Source: Setoptus koraiensis (taxonomy: Eukaryota; Arthropoda). From it: DNA of 64,000 nt. Position 1 is the stretch's first letter. Every line of letters begins with the position of its first letter. Shown here in pieces: positions 53,331 to 63,612 of the stretch. The notes under the pieces are model-generated. The model did no database searches and was not told where the DNA came from. It saw only the letters and a program-made list of their open reading frames with translations. A program made the position numbers and the translations under genes. The stretch is taken from contig CM106586.1 in the NCBI GenBank assembly GCA_048013815.1, positions 10,664,001-10,728,000 on the forward strand, given 5' to 3'.

Positions 53331-55959
53331 CGCTCGGGTTGGCAGTGGCGGCCCGCCGGCCCGGCGACGGCGGCCACGAGCGCCGAGCGGCCCATTATCA
53401 CGCAATCTGGCCGACCACGGCCGCTGATGATACATTGTGTCGACGCGCGGGCGCAACAAGACGCGGCCGCATATAGGGCACGGCGGCCGCTTTGGCGGCC
53501 GCCTTGGCGGGGCGCGGGTCGTCACGGTCGAGATTGGCCGCTCGTCTGGGGCAATTTTCGAGCATTTCGGGCCAGCTTCAAGCGTCTCGGGCCGCGCCCG
53601 CCGAGGCGCCCACACAAACAATGGCGGGCGCAATTAGTCGCTTGTTGTGTAAGCTCAAGCTTGAATGATTACATGACTGCCAGCGAGCCGTTGTGTGCGC
53701 GCGCGATGCGCAATTGGCCGCAATCGGGGGCCCGTCTTCACGCTAATTTGTCTTGATTAGGCAAACTAGAGCACGGGTCGCCATTATCGTGCGCCGCCAT
53801 CGATTAGCGCGCCCCCGCCAGCCGGCCGACGAGCCGACGAGCCAGCCGTCGTTGGGCCCCATTGTTTGTCGGCGCGCTTGGCCGCTGGCTGCGCGCCGTG
53901 GCCACAACTTGCGTGGGGCCCGTGACACAACATGACGAGCCGATATTATGTCGTCGGCGTGTTTGTGTCATGCCAACTCGGCCGTGATCAAACGATCACA
54001 AAACCCGGGCACGAAACAACAAAATCACGGCCAAACTTGTTGTCGACTCGCCGGCGACTGTCGCTCGTCACAATATGCGACGCTCGCTCGCCACAACATA
54101 TGCAACCCGCTAATTGCAAGTGTCTGGCCCCGGTCGTCGGTGTCGCGCCGGCCCCAAGTCGCTGCCGCCGCCGTGCCATTATCGCACAGTATCGGCAGCG
54201 ACGCGCCCCCAACCCCGCCCGACAGGATCTGCAACCCATTTCCGGTTTGTCTAGACGCCTGTGCGCCAGTGCCCGTGGCTGTGCATTTCGCTCAGCCACG
54301 GGGACCTTTGAGGGGAGCCGACTCATTATGGGCGTCGCAGTGTGCGTCGCCGATACGCGCTGCGCCCTGAGCGCGGCCAATCCGTCGACGTGGCGCCGTC
54401 AGTGGGGCCCCTCGTGCGGGCATCAATATCGGCCGCGCTGTCGCTGGTTGCCGGCGTTTGTCGGCGGGCGCCCGGCGACAAATTGTTTGTCGACGGCCCC
54501 AAAGTGGCCAGCCCGGCCCACGAGCGAGATGAGCGGCACAGCGAGCGAGACAGCAACACAGCGAGCGAGACAGCGAGCATAAAATTGTGTCGATACCCAG
54601 AAATAGCTCCGATTGGGGCCCCGATTCGGGGGAGGCAGGCGCAGCAAATAGGCAAATAGGTGAATTGGCATTTTGGCAGCGGCCCGCGACAAGTGCACGC
54701 GCAAACAGATCGCCGCGCCGCCAGGTTAATGGCTGCCGACGCGAGTCGCCAGAAGTGCGGCCCGAGCCCCGCTCGCCAGTGGCCCCACTGGCGAGCGAGC
54801 CACAATGAGCGACAGGCTGCGATATCATCATGTTTGTGGCGGCATTAGCGGCGCGCATTATCCGTTATTATTCGTTAGTTGATTGCGATTTGCAACAAAT
54901 CAACCCATAATCCCGGTGCTTGCGCGTCGCGCGCGCCTCTCGCGTCCCGGGCTTCGGGCTTCTCGGGCGTCTCGTGCGTCTCGTGCGTCTCGGGCCCATG
55001 ATCGGGCCAGACTGGCGGCCAGATTACGCAAGACGCCGGCGCATATTTCGGCGAGTGTCGCCATTACAGGGGCCGCCTAATGTGGCACCCAATCGGCCAC
55101 TTGAGTGTCAGTTGCCATTATGGCCGCCGGCGGCCCGCCGACCGGCTGCAACACCGGCCCACTCGTCAGCTTCCGATCGGCTACCTGTGCCTGGCCAGAC
55201 GGCGATAATAGGTGCCACATTTGTGCCAGCCGGGCGCAAATGTCGCGCTCGTCTGGCTGGCGCCGGCCGGCCCGTCACGGCGCGGGCCGGATGGCCCATC
55301 ATCGGCTGCGTCGACCTTATGCCATCAATAGGGCGACTAATTAGCTCGACTAATTCGGTCGCCGCTCCTCGCTCTCGATTGGGGCCAATCTGTGCCGATC
55401 TCCAGGCAGGCTGGCGCAAAAGGCGCAGCGCAAGTGCCCATTTAGCTGGTAGCTAACTGAATTTTTGCAGCTTTGCGTTTGGCCGAGCCATCGGACTGCG
55501 ATGATTGGACGGCCGGGCCGGCGCGCCGCGCCGAAACATTCCGGCCGGCGCAAGGAATGTTTCGCGCGGCTCGCATTCATTGTTTATTCAGAGCCACGAT
55601 GTTGAGCGCACCCACGGGGCCCGGCGGTCGGGCAAGCGCCGGCCCAGATGTGCCGGCCCAGATGCGCCAACGCCAGTTATGTCCCGGCCGGCCGGCCGGC
55701 CGCTGAGGCCGCCACTTGTCACTCGAACAGATTGCTCGCCGCCCTGGGGGCCCGACGTCTCGCCGAGCGATTATCTGGCCAATGATCGCTTGACGCATTA
55801 TTGTTATTATTATTATTACCATTATTACTGTTTCTATTGCTTGCGACTCACAAGTTGCGAGTGGGGGCCCCGTCTGACATTATGCAAGTGATACACGCAC
55901 CTCGAGCGCGCTCGCTAGGCGCTCTGGCCAGATCCGCATTATACTGGCCGAGTGCGACT

Positions 55960-56013
55960 ATCTAATTCGCGGCCACCATCTGATTCGCGGCCGCTATCTA
56001 ATTCGCGGCGACA
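55960..56013. repeat. 18-bp minisatellite
   Basis: Three units of ATCTAATTCGCGGCCACC with changes towards the unit end. Confidence 0.9.
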
Positions 56014-56276
56014 TTATTCATGGCGCAACGCTCCAATCTGCAACTTAGTGTGGGGCCCCCGAATGAGCGCTGGAGATTGTCGCGGCTCGAGAATTGCCGA
56101 CAAGGTTCGGCGGCACAGGGGCCACGTCAAGTGGCCGGCGCGTGCGGCGCGCCGGCGGCCCCACGAGTGGCCGGCGAGTTCAAATTTGGCAGCTTGAAAT
56201 GGGGCCCATTGTGGCTCTATCTGTTAGCACACTGATTGACGGAGCGGTGCTGACGAGCCGATCGGGCGGCAGCAAG

Positions 56277-56322
56277 GCGAAACGGACGCGCGCCGGCAAA
56301 ACGGACGCGCGCCGGCGAAACG
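56277..56322. repeat. 19-bp tandem repeat
   Basis: Two full units of GCGAAACGGACGCGCGCCG and a partial third. Confidence 0.9.
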
Positions 56323-57014
56323 AAACGAACAGCCGACGAAACGAGACGCAACGACTCGCCGCGAATAGGTGAGAACGGGCGAGACAAAGGCATTGTCGCG
56401 GCGAGCCGGCATTGTGCACTTGTTATAGTGGGCACCCGCGTTGCCCGTTGCGCGGTAGCGGCTCACCGTTGCGTCGTCCAGCCCGGCGGCCCGGCCGCCG
56501 GTGAGCGGGTGCACGTGTGAGCGGGCCGCGGGTGCTCGTGTGAGCGGCTGCTTGCCGGAATGGTCGAATGTGCCCGGGCCAATGGGGCCAGACAACGGGA
56601 TGTGGGCCAGGGCAGACAGACAGACAGCGGATAAGGAGAGCGAGATAAGGAATGACAGCTAATGATGACGAGCAGACAGCGCCGTCGAGGCAGCGCCGGC
56701 CGCGCCAGCAAACTTTTTATTCGCAGTGGCGACGGCTCAAATGGCGCCCCCCGCCGCCGCAAACAATATCGCCAATGCGGCCTCTAATTCCAAAATTATA
56801 GACCGGCGTGACCGGCCGCCGGGCCGGCCGACACATCGGGCGCCGGCGGCCCCATGACACGTATTTGGCGCGGTGTTGCTGATGCATGCAAGTGTCTTGT
56901 TTGTCTGATTCAAATGCGACCCAACACTCGCACATTTAATTTGACAACAAAACTTGTCTGGCAAACGTGCGCTCTGAGCTATCTGGCCCGCGCTGGCCGC
57001 CATGAGCTTGCCCA

Positions 57015-57074
57015 AAGCGGGGCCCCACTTGCCCGTCACTCTTGCGCTGGCAAGTGGCAAGTGGGGCCCCGCTT
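57015..57074. repeat. Perfect 19-bp inverted repeat around GGGGCCCC
   Basis: Arm AAGCGGGGCCCCACTTGCC at 57015-57033 and its exact complement at 57056-57074, loop of 22 bases. Each arm carries GGGGCCCC. Confidence 0.95.
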
Positions 57075-57146
57075 GAGAGGCCCGCCATCAAAATGCCGAC
57101 AACGTGCAGCGCTTGCGGTCGCTGGTGCCGCTGGCGCTGCTGTGGT

Positions 57147-57206
57147 GGCTGGTTCGGGGTTGTCGTGGCTGGTTCGGGGTTGTTGTTGCTGGTTTGGGGT
57201 TGTTGT
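57147..57206. repeat. 20-bp minisatellite with TTCGG core
   Basis: Three units of TGGCTGGTTCGGGGTTGTCG; the third has TTTGG. Confidence 0.9.
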
Positions 57207-57384
57207 TGCGGGCTGGCGTGTATCCACAATGCGTCACGTCGCCGCCGACCGACACACGACCGACCGACGAGCGGGCCAACATGCAACATCGTCTGGCGGG
57301 CCGCATGTCGGACAATCGCGCAATTGTCGAGCTATCGCTCGCGATATACCGGCCGGTGCGGCGATATTGTGCGTCGGCCGCCGC

Positions 57385-57432
57385 ATTGTCGGGCCGCCGC
57401 ATTGTCGGGCCGCCGCATTGTCGGGCCGCCGC
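57385..57432. repeat. 16-bp minisatellite
   Basis: Three perfect units of ATTGTCGGGCCGCCGC. Confidence 0.95.
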
Positions 57433-58400
57433 CGACAGCGACGCCGAAGCGCGCTAATGTGCGCCGGCTGGCTTGCGCTTTTTACACAAACAAGCCGACG
57501 AACTGCATGCCACGGGCCCCACAATTACGCCAGCCGATCCAAGGGAGCGGCCGCCCGACCGCACTGGCGGCTCGTCTGGATAGTTTGCGCTGTCGCTGAA
57601 ATGGCTGGCGCGGCTCGCATTCGATTAGCCGCCTCATCTAACTCGATCGATGGCTGCCGGGCGCCTTGTTGCCTCTTGTCGCTGATTGACATCGATCGCG
57701 TTGATCGATCGGCGCCCCCTCTCGCTCGCTGGCTCGAATCATGGCCAGCCATCGCCACAAGCAACAATCTAGCCGCTGGCTCCAGACGCCCAAATCTCGG
57801 CGACTTGAAGTCTGTCTAATCTGTGAGTGTATGCAACGGCGGCGGCGGCGGCCCCCGACAAACAGAAGCCAGCGCACTTACTAATTTTATGTTAGTGACT
57901 TTGGCAAGAACTTGACACCCGACAGGGCGATGAATTTTTGATGATGACGCAAGCTAATTCGGCGTTGTCGTCGTCGTCGTCGTTGCGGTGGTTGCGCGCC
58001 ATGACGCACATGATTGACAAGCCAGCAGCTGCAGCGGCTCCAATTTGCAGTTCGCCGGCGGGGGCCCCAGCCGGCGAACGCGCTAGCCGCTCGCTCGGCG
58101 CACGCCGGCGGGCCAACACAAGCGAGCCAGCTCGTGCCGGCTTGCTTGTAACACATGTTTGCTGCCACTCGTCCACTGGCCCGCAGTCAGCCAATCAGGC
58201 TCAAAAGTTGACAGGGGCCCCCGGCCCGTCATTGAGAAGCACGCGACAATGTGCACAGACTCAGCAATCATGCAGCATAAATATTCACTTACCTAGTTGC
58301 GCCAATACGAGCACCGTTTATAAGGTCAAATTTTGATATAAATCCAATCTAGTCTATTCGCAGATAATTGCTGTCCAGTTGCGTCTATTGTCTTTGTAAT

Positions 58401-61129
58401 TTTGTCACCATTACAATTTTGTCGTATCGCTTCCGGTTGCCACTTGTCCAACGAACGTGTGTTTGTATGTTTGTTTCGCCTTAATTGTTGCTCATTTGTG
58501 CGTCACAACTACTACTTTTCCGTATGTAAACCGGCTGTCACGGCAGTTCAGTTCCAGTGCGCCAACTCTTTCGAGGAGCGCACCTATTCTTCTTCTACTT
58601 CCGCGCTCTACTTCGGCACACAATCCCGCAAACTCGAGTTGCGATTTGCAGTCGAATTGTCGACCCCAATTGAATGTTTATATTGATATATGTTCTAATT
58701 GGGGCTCTAGTTTTACTTGTACCGTGCCTACAGTTGCTGTTTGCTTGTTGTCACTGGCTTCTTATTATGCTTCTTCTCGATTAAAAATATTGCACATATT
58801 GCACGCTAGTCAACGCTGTCATATACGATAATCCTTTATTCTGATGAGATTGATTATCACTCGTTACTCTCATTATCGCTACTACGAGCAGTACACAAGT
58901 ATCAGAGTTTGTCCAGCGAACCCAAGATACTATCTGACGAAAGATAACAGCACATAAACAGACTCATTCACCACTGGGCCCCACAATTGCGCAGCTCGAG
59001 CCAAATCAAATGCGCATGCCAACAAAAGATAAATGATGTAACTATATGTATTGGGCGCTGGCTGGCTGGCTGACTGGCTGGAATTGTTGTTGCCGCTGTT
59101 ACTCACAGACTAACAGTAACAGTGACGTTAATTGATCAGAGCTTTCACCAGATCAAATTTTGCCTCGTTCGGATAGATAGATTTCTTTTCATTTTTCCTC
59201 AAAGGATGCTCGTTTGACCTTTTGATTCTTCGACAATCTTCCCATAGACAATATGGCAATAATTTTTATGTCTATAGGCAACGAAAGTGACCTTCTCACT
59301 ACGCGCATCCAGCTCATCGTCTTGTTGAGCCCCTCAAACTCCCCGTTTGTTCTAGAAATGTAAGTGGTCAACTGGTTCAGTTGAAAGAACCGGATATTTT
59401 TTGTCGATCGAAAACCGAAACCAAACCGAAACCGAACAGTTCACCGACTATCGGCAGCACATCACGGCTCCGGTCATCAAATGCCGGCAATTTTAAGCGA
59501 AACTCATTCGATAATCGGATATATATTTCGAATATGGTATTTTGCATATAGAAGTGGGTAATCAAATTACTTATGTTCCGAGGCTTTTCTGTCTGTGAGA
59601 CTGGGCTGTTTCTGCCGGCTTTCATCAACGACAAGAAAATATCTGCAAGGCACGGCTGCCTAAGTCCGGAGATTATTGAGTCATTTTGCATAACTGTAAA
59701 ATAGCCCGTTGACTTTCGGACTTAACCTCAGTCGAATTCTAACAGAATTAGACTTCCCAGTTCAGCTCTACAATCTTCATCATATCCTGCAGTTGTATCG
59801 GGCTTGCGGTTGACATGTCTCCAGTTGAGTATGAATAAACGAGCAGTCTCACGAACAAGCAGCTAAAAAAGGTTTCGAGCGAATGTTTTCCTTTGCAGCA
59901 AATTCACTTTTGTACTTTTGTATCTTGTAAAACGGTTTGATGGGCGGCTGTGCTTGTTGCTGCATAGTCTAAACAAAAGAATAACACCAATGAGACTAAC
60001 CCCTGTTTCGCAAATGACACAAATTGTAACCATTCTATCGATTGGTCAATTCTTTTTTCTTGACATCAAATTTAATACTCTCTGGTCGCTCTCTAATTAT
60101 ATTCTTGCACACATACTAGTGTCCTTCATATAAAGACACTGTGACTCAAGTATACCAGCATGATCTCAGTGCGCAATAATCCCCTCCGTTAGTTTAATCC
60201 AACCATTCTTCTCCATTATCTAGCTGGGCAACCTAGTCAGATATCCTATTACTTGGCAAGCTCGGTTGGTCGTCCTCTGGTGAACAAGAGATAAGCGCCA
60301 CTGGTTGTGTTACAAGTTGGCCGATTAGTAAATGAGGCTCCTCCTGCTCAAATTTTACACTTTGTTGTTTATTGTGTTCACAGGAAAAGGGCCGGGGTAT
60401 TTTACAGCTCCTTACAATGACAATTACAACAATAAACAGTAATGAGCTGCAGAGGCTTTAAAATTTGATGCCCCGTAGGGATTGGTCCCCGTCACGTAGG
60501 TCATGCGATTCTTTGCGGCCTTGTTATTTAATATATAACATAACTGGGTCATGGAGTGTGTTCGATGATGCTGATATACCATGACTGTATTGAGTGCTCC
60601 GAGAGGTCATTACCATTATGCTCTTGGTCAACAGTAGCAGACAACTAACTAATCCATAAGAATCGGTATGAAAATAGGGTAGCGCAGGCATTCATTTGAA
60701 TTTCACACAGGATACTTTCTGCTTTGCTGATGTGTCCTTAGGACCATTCATTTTCGTGTTCTCTTACGAAAATTAACGATTGATAACTCTTATGTATTAT
60801 CAAATCAATAACTAATTGAATATGCGACACGCAGGGTTGCCAGCGATTTTGCGGAGGCAACTGAGTCAATCTGGCCATGCGATTCCACAAGTGTCGCCCC
60901 TCGATACACTCATAGTGTAGCGTGCCAAGACACCGACAGGTTGAATAATTACTTATTGACATGACTAAAGAAGGAATTTATTCAATATGAGATGTCCTAC
61001 ATAGAGTTTCAATAATGACACGCGGCCCCCATCTATTGTAAGATTGTTTATTAGTGAATGAGATAATGATAATGATCGTAAGCCACCCGCCTGAATGGGG
61101 TGCTCTACTCATTATTTCATTATAAATAG
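58401..61129. other. AT-rich flank right of the desert, no assigned gene
   Basis: Composition returns to AT-rich. Open frames of 60-105 residues on both strands near 59.19-59.69 kb have protein-like composition but no recognised domain, and another is at 60738-60962. A spliced gene or an old mobile element fragment is possible; I cannot support either. Confidence 0.4.
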
Positions 61130-61541
61130 CTAACGCATCAAATGGATAGCTTCTTCACGTGCACTACTTCCGTTCACACTTGCAGATACAACGATACTGA
61201 TGGACCCTCCACGGTCCTCATCTACATTTGAAAAATTATTTTTGCATTTGATATTCAGATAACAGAAATAAGAAGTCATGGGCTTCAAAAGAGAATTTCG
61301 TGAGATTACTGATGACTCCATGAAACTGTCTGCCGGATGCCATGTTTGTTCATGAACCAACGGGTATCCAAGTCGACACCAGATATTTCATATGATACAA
61401 GACCATACAATTATCAGATCTAACTCCCCAACAAACACGCTAGAAGGAACGATAACAGTCTGGTACACAAGACTTCCGTATCTTTGTACAGTTTCTCATT
61501 TCGACAACGAGTCGATTGATCTATCCAAAATCTTAAATCTC
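61130..61541. other. Opposing unassigned open frames
   Basis: On the minus strand a frame ends at 61130 and is open from about 61375 (contains VHEQTWHPADSF and KPMTSYFCYLNIKC). On the plus strand a frame open from about 61330 runs to a good donor-like GTAAGAAC at 61542. At most one is likely to be coding. Neither resembles a protein I know. Confidence 0.25.
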
Positions 61542-61588
61542 GGTAAGAACAAAATAATTGAAGAAATTAATGTTCATAAAGATAGTCA

Positions 61589-61594
61589 TTTATT
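61589..61594 (-). terminator. Poly(A) signal of DNAJC21
   Basis: AATAAA on the minus strand one base after the DNAJC21 stop codon. Confidence 0.5.
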
Positions 61595-61595
61595 A

Positions 61596-62753
61596 TTACT
61601 TGGTCTTGGATTGCTTCACAAGAGACTCCTCTTCTTTGAGCAACTTGGTTAAGACGGCTAAATTTTGTTTGTGCTTCTTACTAGCCTCGTGATTCTGCAG
61701 TGATTTGGCCGACCTGAAATCTTTATTGCAAGCCAGGCAAAAGAAATCTGGCTCTTCATCCTCTACTTCGCTCTCCACTTCGTTTTCATCACCTGCAGTC
61801 GAATCAGCAAGATCGGGCTTTTGTGTCAACGATTCTTCTTCATCATCATCCACTGTAGAGCTATTAGCACCACGATTTTTACTTGTAGTTACATTCTGTC
61901 CCTCCACATTATCATATTGAGCCTCAAGTTTGCGAAGCTCTTCTTCCAATGAGTCAACGTCGTGCCATTGTGTTGCTTTGTAATCTGCTATCTCCTTGGC
62001 TTGTTTTTCCCTCTGTTGACGCTGCTTTTCGGCAGTTTTCAGTCTATTCTGCTGAACTTGTTTGTCCACAGAAACTTTGTAGGCTTTGATACGTTTATCT
62101 CTCTTCTTAACAAACTCTACTAATGCACGGACTCTGTCATTGCGTTCTTTTTTAGCTGGGTCTTTGAGTTTTTTATTTTCTTTTTCCATCAATCTTAGAA
62201 TCCTTCTATTTTCTGCCTCCGTAATGTTGTATTTATCAAGAAAATCGAACGTCATCTTCGTGCAGAAACTTGACCAGAAGGCATAGAATTTTCGTACAAC
62301 ATCTACGTAAGACGATTCGGACGTTCCGAAAGTCGGAAATTCATCCTCTAATTTGGCATCTTCGTCCATATATACGATCTCTTCCTTGCTAATTTGCTGG
62401 AATACATTTCTGTATACTGTGTAGAAACCGTCGGGTGAGTCGTCATAACAGGCAAAACACGACGAGGAGAAAAAAGGAAACAGATCTAGACATTTGTCAA
62501 TCACCTCATCTTTGTTGCTACCAGCCAAAATTTGATCCTTGTGCCTGTCATACCAAGATCTCTCGCGGACATCGCTCAGCGTCTCATAAGCTTTGTGGAT
62601 AGACAAGAATTTTGAGTGGGCCTCATCGGAATTGTCGTGATTTTTGTCAGGATGCCATTTTAAGGCCAGGCTTCTGTAGGCTCTTTTGATATCATCCTCC
62701 GAGGAATCCTGGCTGACTCCTAGAATTTCGTAGTAGCATTGGGCGCGCGGCAT
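61596..62753 (-). CDS. DNAJC21: DnaJ homologue subfamily C member 21
   Basis: Intronless, 385 residues. An N-terminal J domain (about 5-72) has the HPD tripeptide at 34-36 and the family-typical YYEILGV start; it stimulates Hsp70 ATPase. A middle part with [30 protein letters not shown] and a long charged coiled coil (about 200-290) matches DNAJC21 and yeast Jjj1, which act in recycling of 60S ribosome export factors. Near 333-362 is one U1-type C2H2 finger ([10 protein letters not shown] ... HEASKKH). Human DNAJC21 has a longer C-terminus with a second zinc finger; this protein stops about 20 residues after the first finger. Confidence 0.94.
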   Translation of the reverse strand: MPRAQCYYEILGVSQDSSEDDIKRAYRSLALKWHPDKNHDNSDEAHSKFLSIHKAYETLSDVRERSWYDRHKDQILAGSNKDEVIDKCLDLFPFFSSSCFACYDDSPDGFYTVYRNVFQQISKEEIVYMDEDAKLEDEFPTFGTSESSYVDVVRKFYAFWSSFCTKMTFDFLDKYNITEAENRRILRLMEKENKKLKDPAKKERNDRVRALVEFVKKRDKRIKAYKVSVDKQVQQNRLKTAEKQRQQREKQAKEIADYKATQWHDVDSLEEELRKLEAQYDNVEGQNVTTSKNRGANSSTVDDDEEESLTQKPDLADSTAGDENEVESEVEDEEPDFFCLACNKDFRSAKSLQNHEASKKHKQNLAVLTKLLKEEESLVKQSKTK

Positions 62754-63064
62754 CTGGACAATTATGGATTATTTTTGTTACTGTCAACTCTATAAATTCT
62801 TCATCTCCCAGAGAAATTCATTTATTATTGATTATTTATCTTTGAGCAGCTGACTGGTAATCATTGCTGCCAAAGAAAAAAAAACATTCAAATTCAAAAG
62901 TCGCGCTAAGTGCGGGAGATAGTGACCTTTTCTCGTACCTCGTTATCATCGTGCTTTACTTATTTCTGTAAATAATAATCAGAGCGTACATAATTTTCAA
63001 TCACGGATCGGATTCACCCTACAAAAATGCTCTGATCAATCCTCGATAGTAGCAAAATAATATT
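62754..63064. other. Divergent promoter DNAJC21 / small ORF pair
   Basis: About 310 bases of AT-rich spacer between divergent genes, with no further feature recognised. Confidence 0.5.
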
Positions 63065-63217
63065 ATGGTTGATATAAGACGAATAAAAAGTTTATTATAC
63101 TTCTATAGACGTAACATCGCGTTTCCTACAATCTTTGGCATCCCCATATTCATCGATTGGAATCATACTAGAAAGTGGAAACAAGAGCGTCGAGCTAAGT
63201 TGAGTTTATCAAGCTAA
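63065..63217 (+). CDS. Small 50-residue predicted membrane protein (upstream cistron)
   Basis: ATG-to-stop frame of 50 residues: a basic start (VDIRRIKSLLYFYRRN), one short hydrophobic segment (IAFPTIFGIPIFI) and a basic end (RKWKQERRAKL). This layout is common among small mitochondrial inner-membrane subunits such as the complex I MNLL subunit, but I see no sure homology. Only 17 bases separate its stop from the next ATG, so both frames probably share one mRNA. It could instead be an untranslated leader. Confidence 0.5.
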   Translation: MVDIRRIKSLLYFYRRNIAFPTIFGIPIFIDWNHTRKWKQERRAKLSLSS

Positions 63218-63234
63218 TCCCCCAAGTTACTTTA

Positions 63235-63522
63235 ATGCCTGCTGGTCAATCTTGGGCTTTGCCGTCCGGTTTTTGGACTGAAGGCCCAAAGAGACCCATT
63301 GGCTTCAAATCATGGAGTTATCGTGCAAATGTACTGTTCACCTTTGCTGTCGCCTCAGTAGGAGCTGTGGCTACCTTTACAGCAATCTGCCAATTTATGG
63401 CATACTCTAGGCGAACTCAAATGGGCCACTTCAAAGGAAAATCGCTCATATATAAAGGAAGTATGATACTATCTCACGAGGTTCCACCAGTAGTCGAAAA
63501 TAAAGAGGCTCTTGTAGAATAA
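63235..63522 (+). CDS. Small 95-residue predicted membrane protein (downstream cistron)
   Basis: Starts MPAGQSWALPSGFW, has one membrane helix at about 32-52 (VLFTFAVASVGAVATFTAICQF) flanked by Arg residues, and a polar C-terminus. I do not recognise the family; size and layout fit a mitochondrial inner-membrane or assembly protein. It has its own AATAAA 19 bases after the stop and lies tail to tail with HSP60. Arrangement with the preceding frame recalls the dicistronic sloth1/sloth2 mitochondrial genes of Drosophila, but I cannot show that these are the same proteins. Confidence 0.65.
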   Translation: MPAGQSWALPSGFWTEGPKRPIGFKSWSYRANVLFTFAVASVGAVATFTAICQFMAYSRRTQMGHFKGKSLIYKGSMILSHEVPPVVENKEALVE

Positions 63523-63540
63523 GCGAGTCGCGTTAGTTGT

Positions 63541-63546
63541 AATAAA
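63541..63546 (+). terminator. Poly(A) signal of the small ORF pair
   Basis: AATAAA 19 bases after the stop of the 95-residue frame. Confidence 0.55.
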
Positions 63547-63572
63547 CTTTAGTAAACATTATAGAAAAAAGA

Positions 63573-63578
63573 TTTATT
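63573..63578 (-). terminator. Poly(A) signal of HSP60
   Basis: AATAAA on the minus strand 35 bases after the HSP60 stop, facing the opposite signal at 63541. Confidence 0.55.
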
Positions 63579-63612
63579 ATTGACTTAACTACATTATAAA
63601 GGCGTAAATTTA

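Larger units (their letters stand above)
43501..58400. other. GC-rich gene desert, block 2
   Basis: About 15 kb, very GC-rich towards 52-58 kb. No gene supported. Open frames up to 321 residues (56854-57819) are chance products of stop-poor DNA: they are Ala/Arg/Cys-rich in every frame and show no domain. Holds twelve minisatellites, several (CAG)/(GTC)/(GTT) runs, a 48-bp palindrome, other inverted repeats and most of the GGGGCCCC words. Confidence 0.6.

Noticed and set aside
53932-54858. Several overlapping open frames of 105-216 residues on both strands
   Set aside because: Overlapping open frames on both strands with no domain or codon signal are expected in GC-rich, stop-poor DNA.
56854-57819. 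321-residue open frame on the plus strand
   Set aside because: It lies in the most GC-rich part, where stop codons are rare in all frames; composition is Ala/Arg/Cys-rich with no domain and it runs through two minisatellites.
58402-58831. Two overlapping plus-strand frames of 94 and 124 residues
   Set aside because: No domain, overlapping frames, and no flanking gene signals.
59189-59691. Transposase-like reading of minus-strand frames (TNGEFEGLNK motif)
   Set aside because: The short motif faintly recalls some transposase families, but nothing else matches and an opposite-strand frame is equally open.
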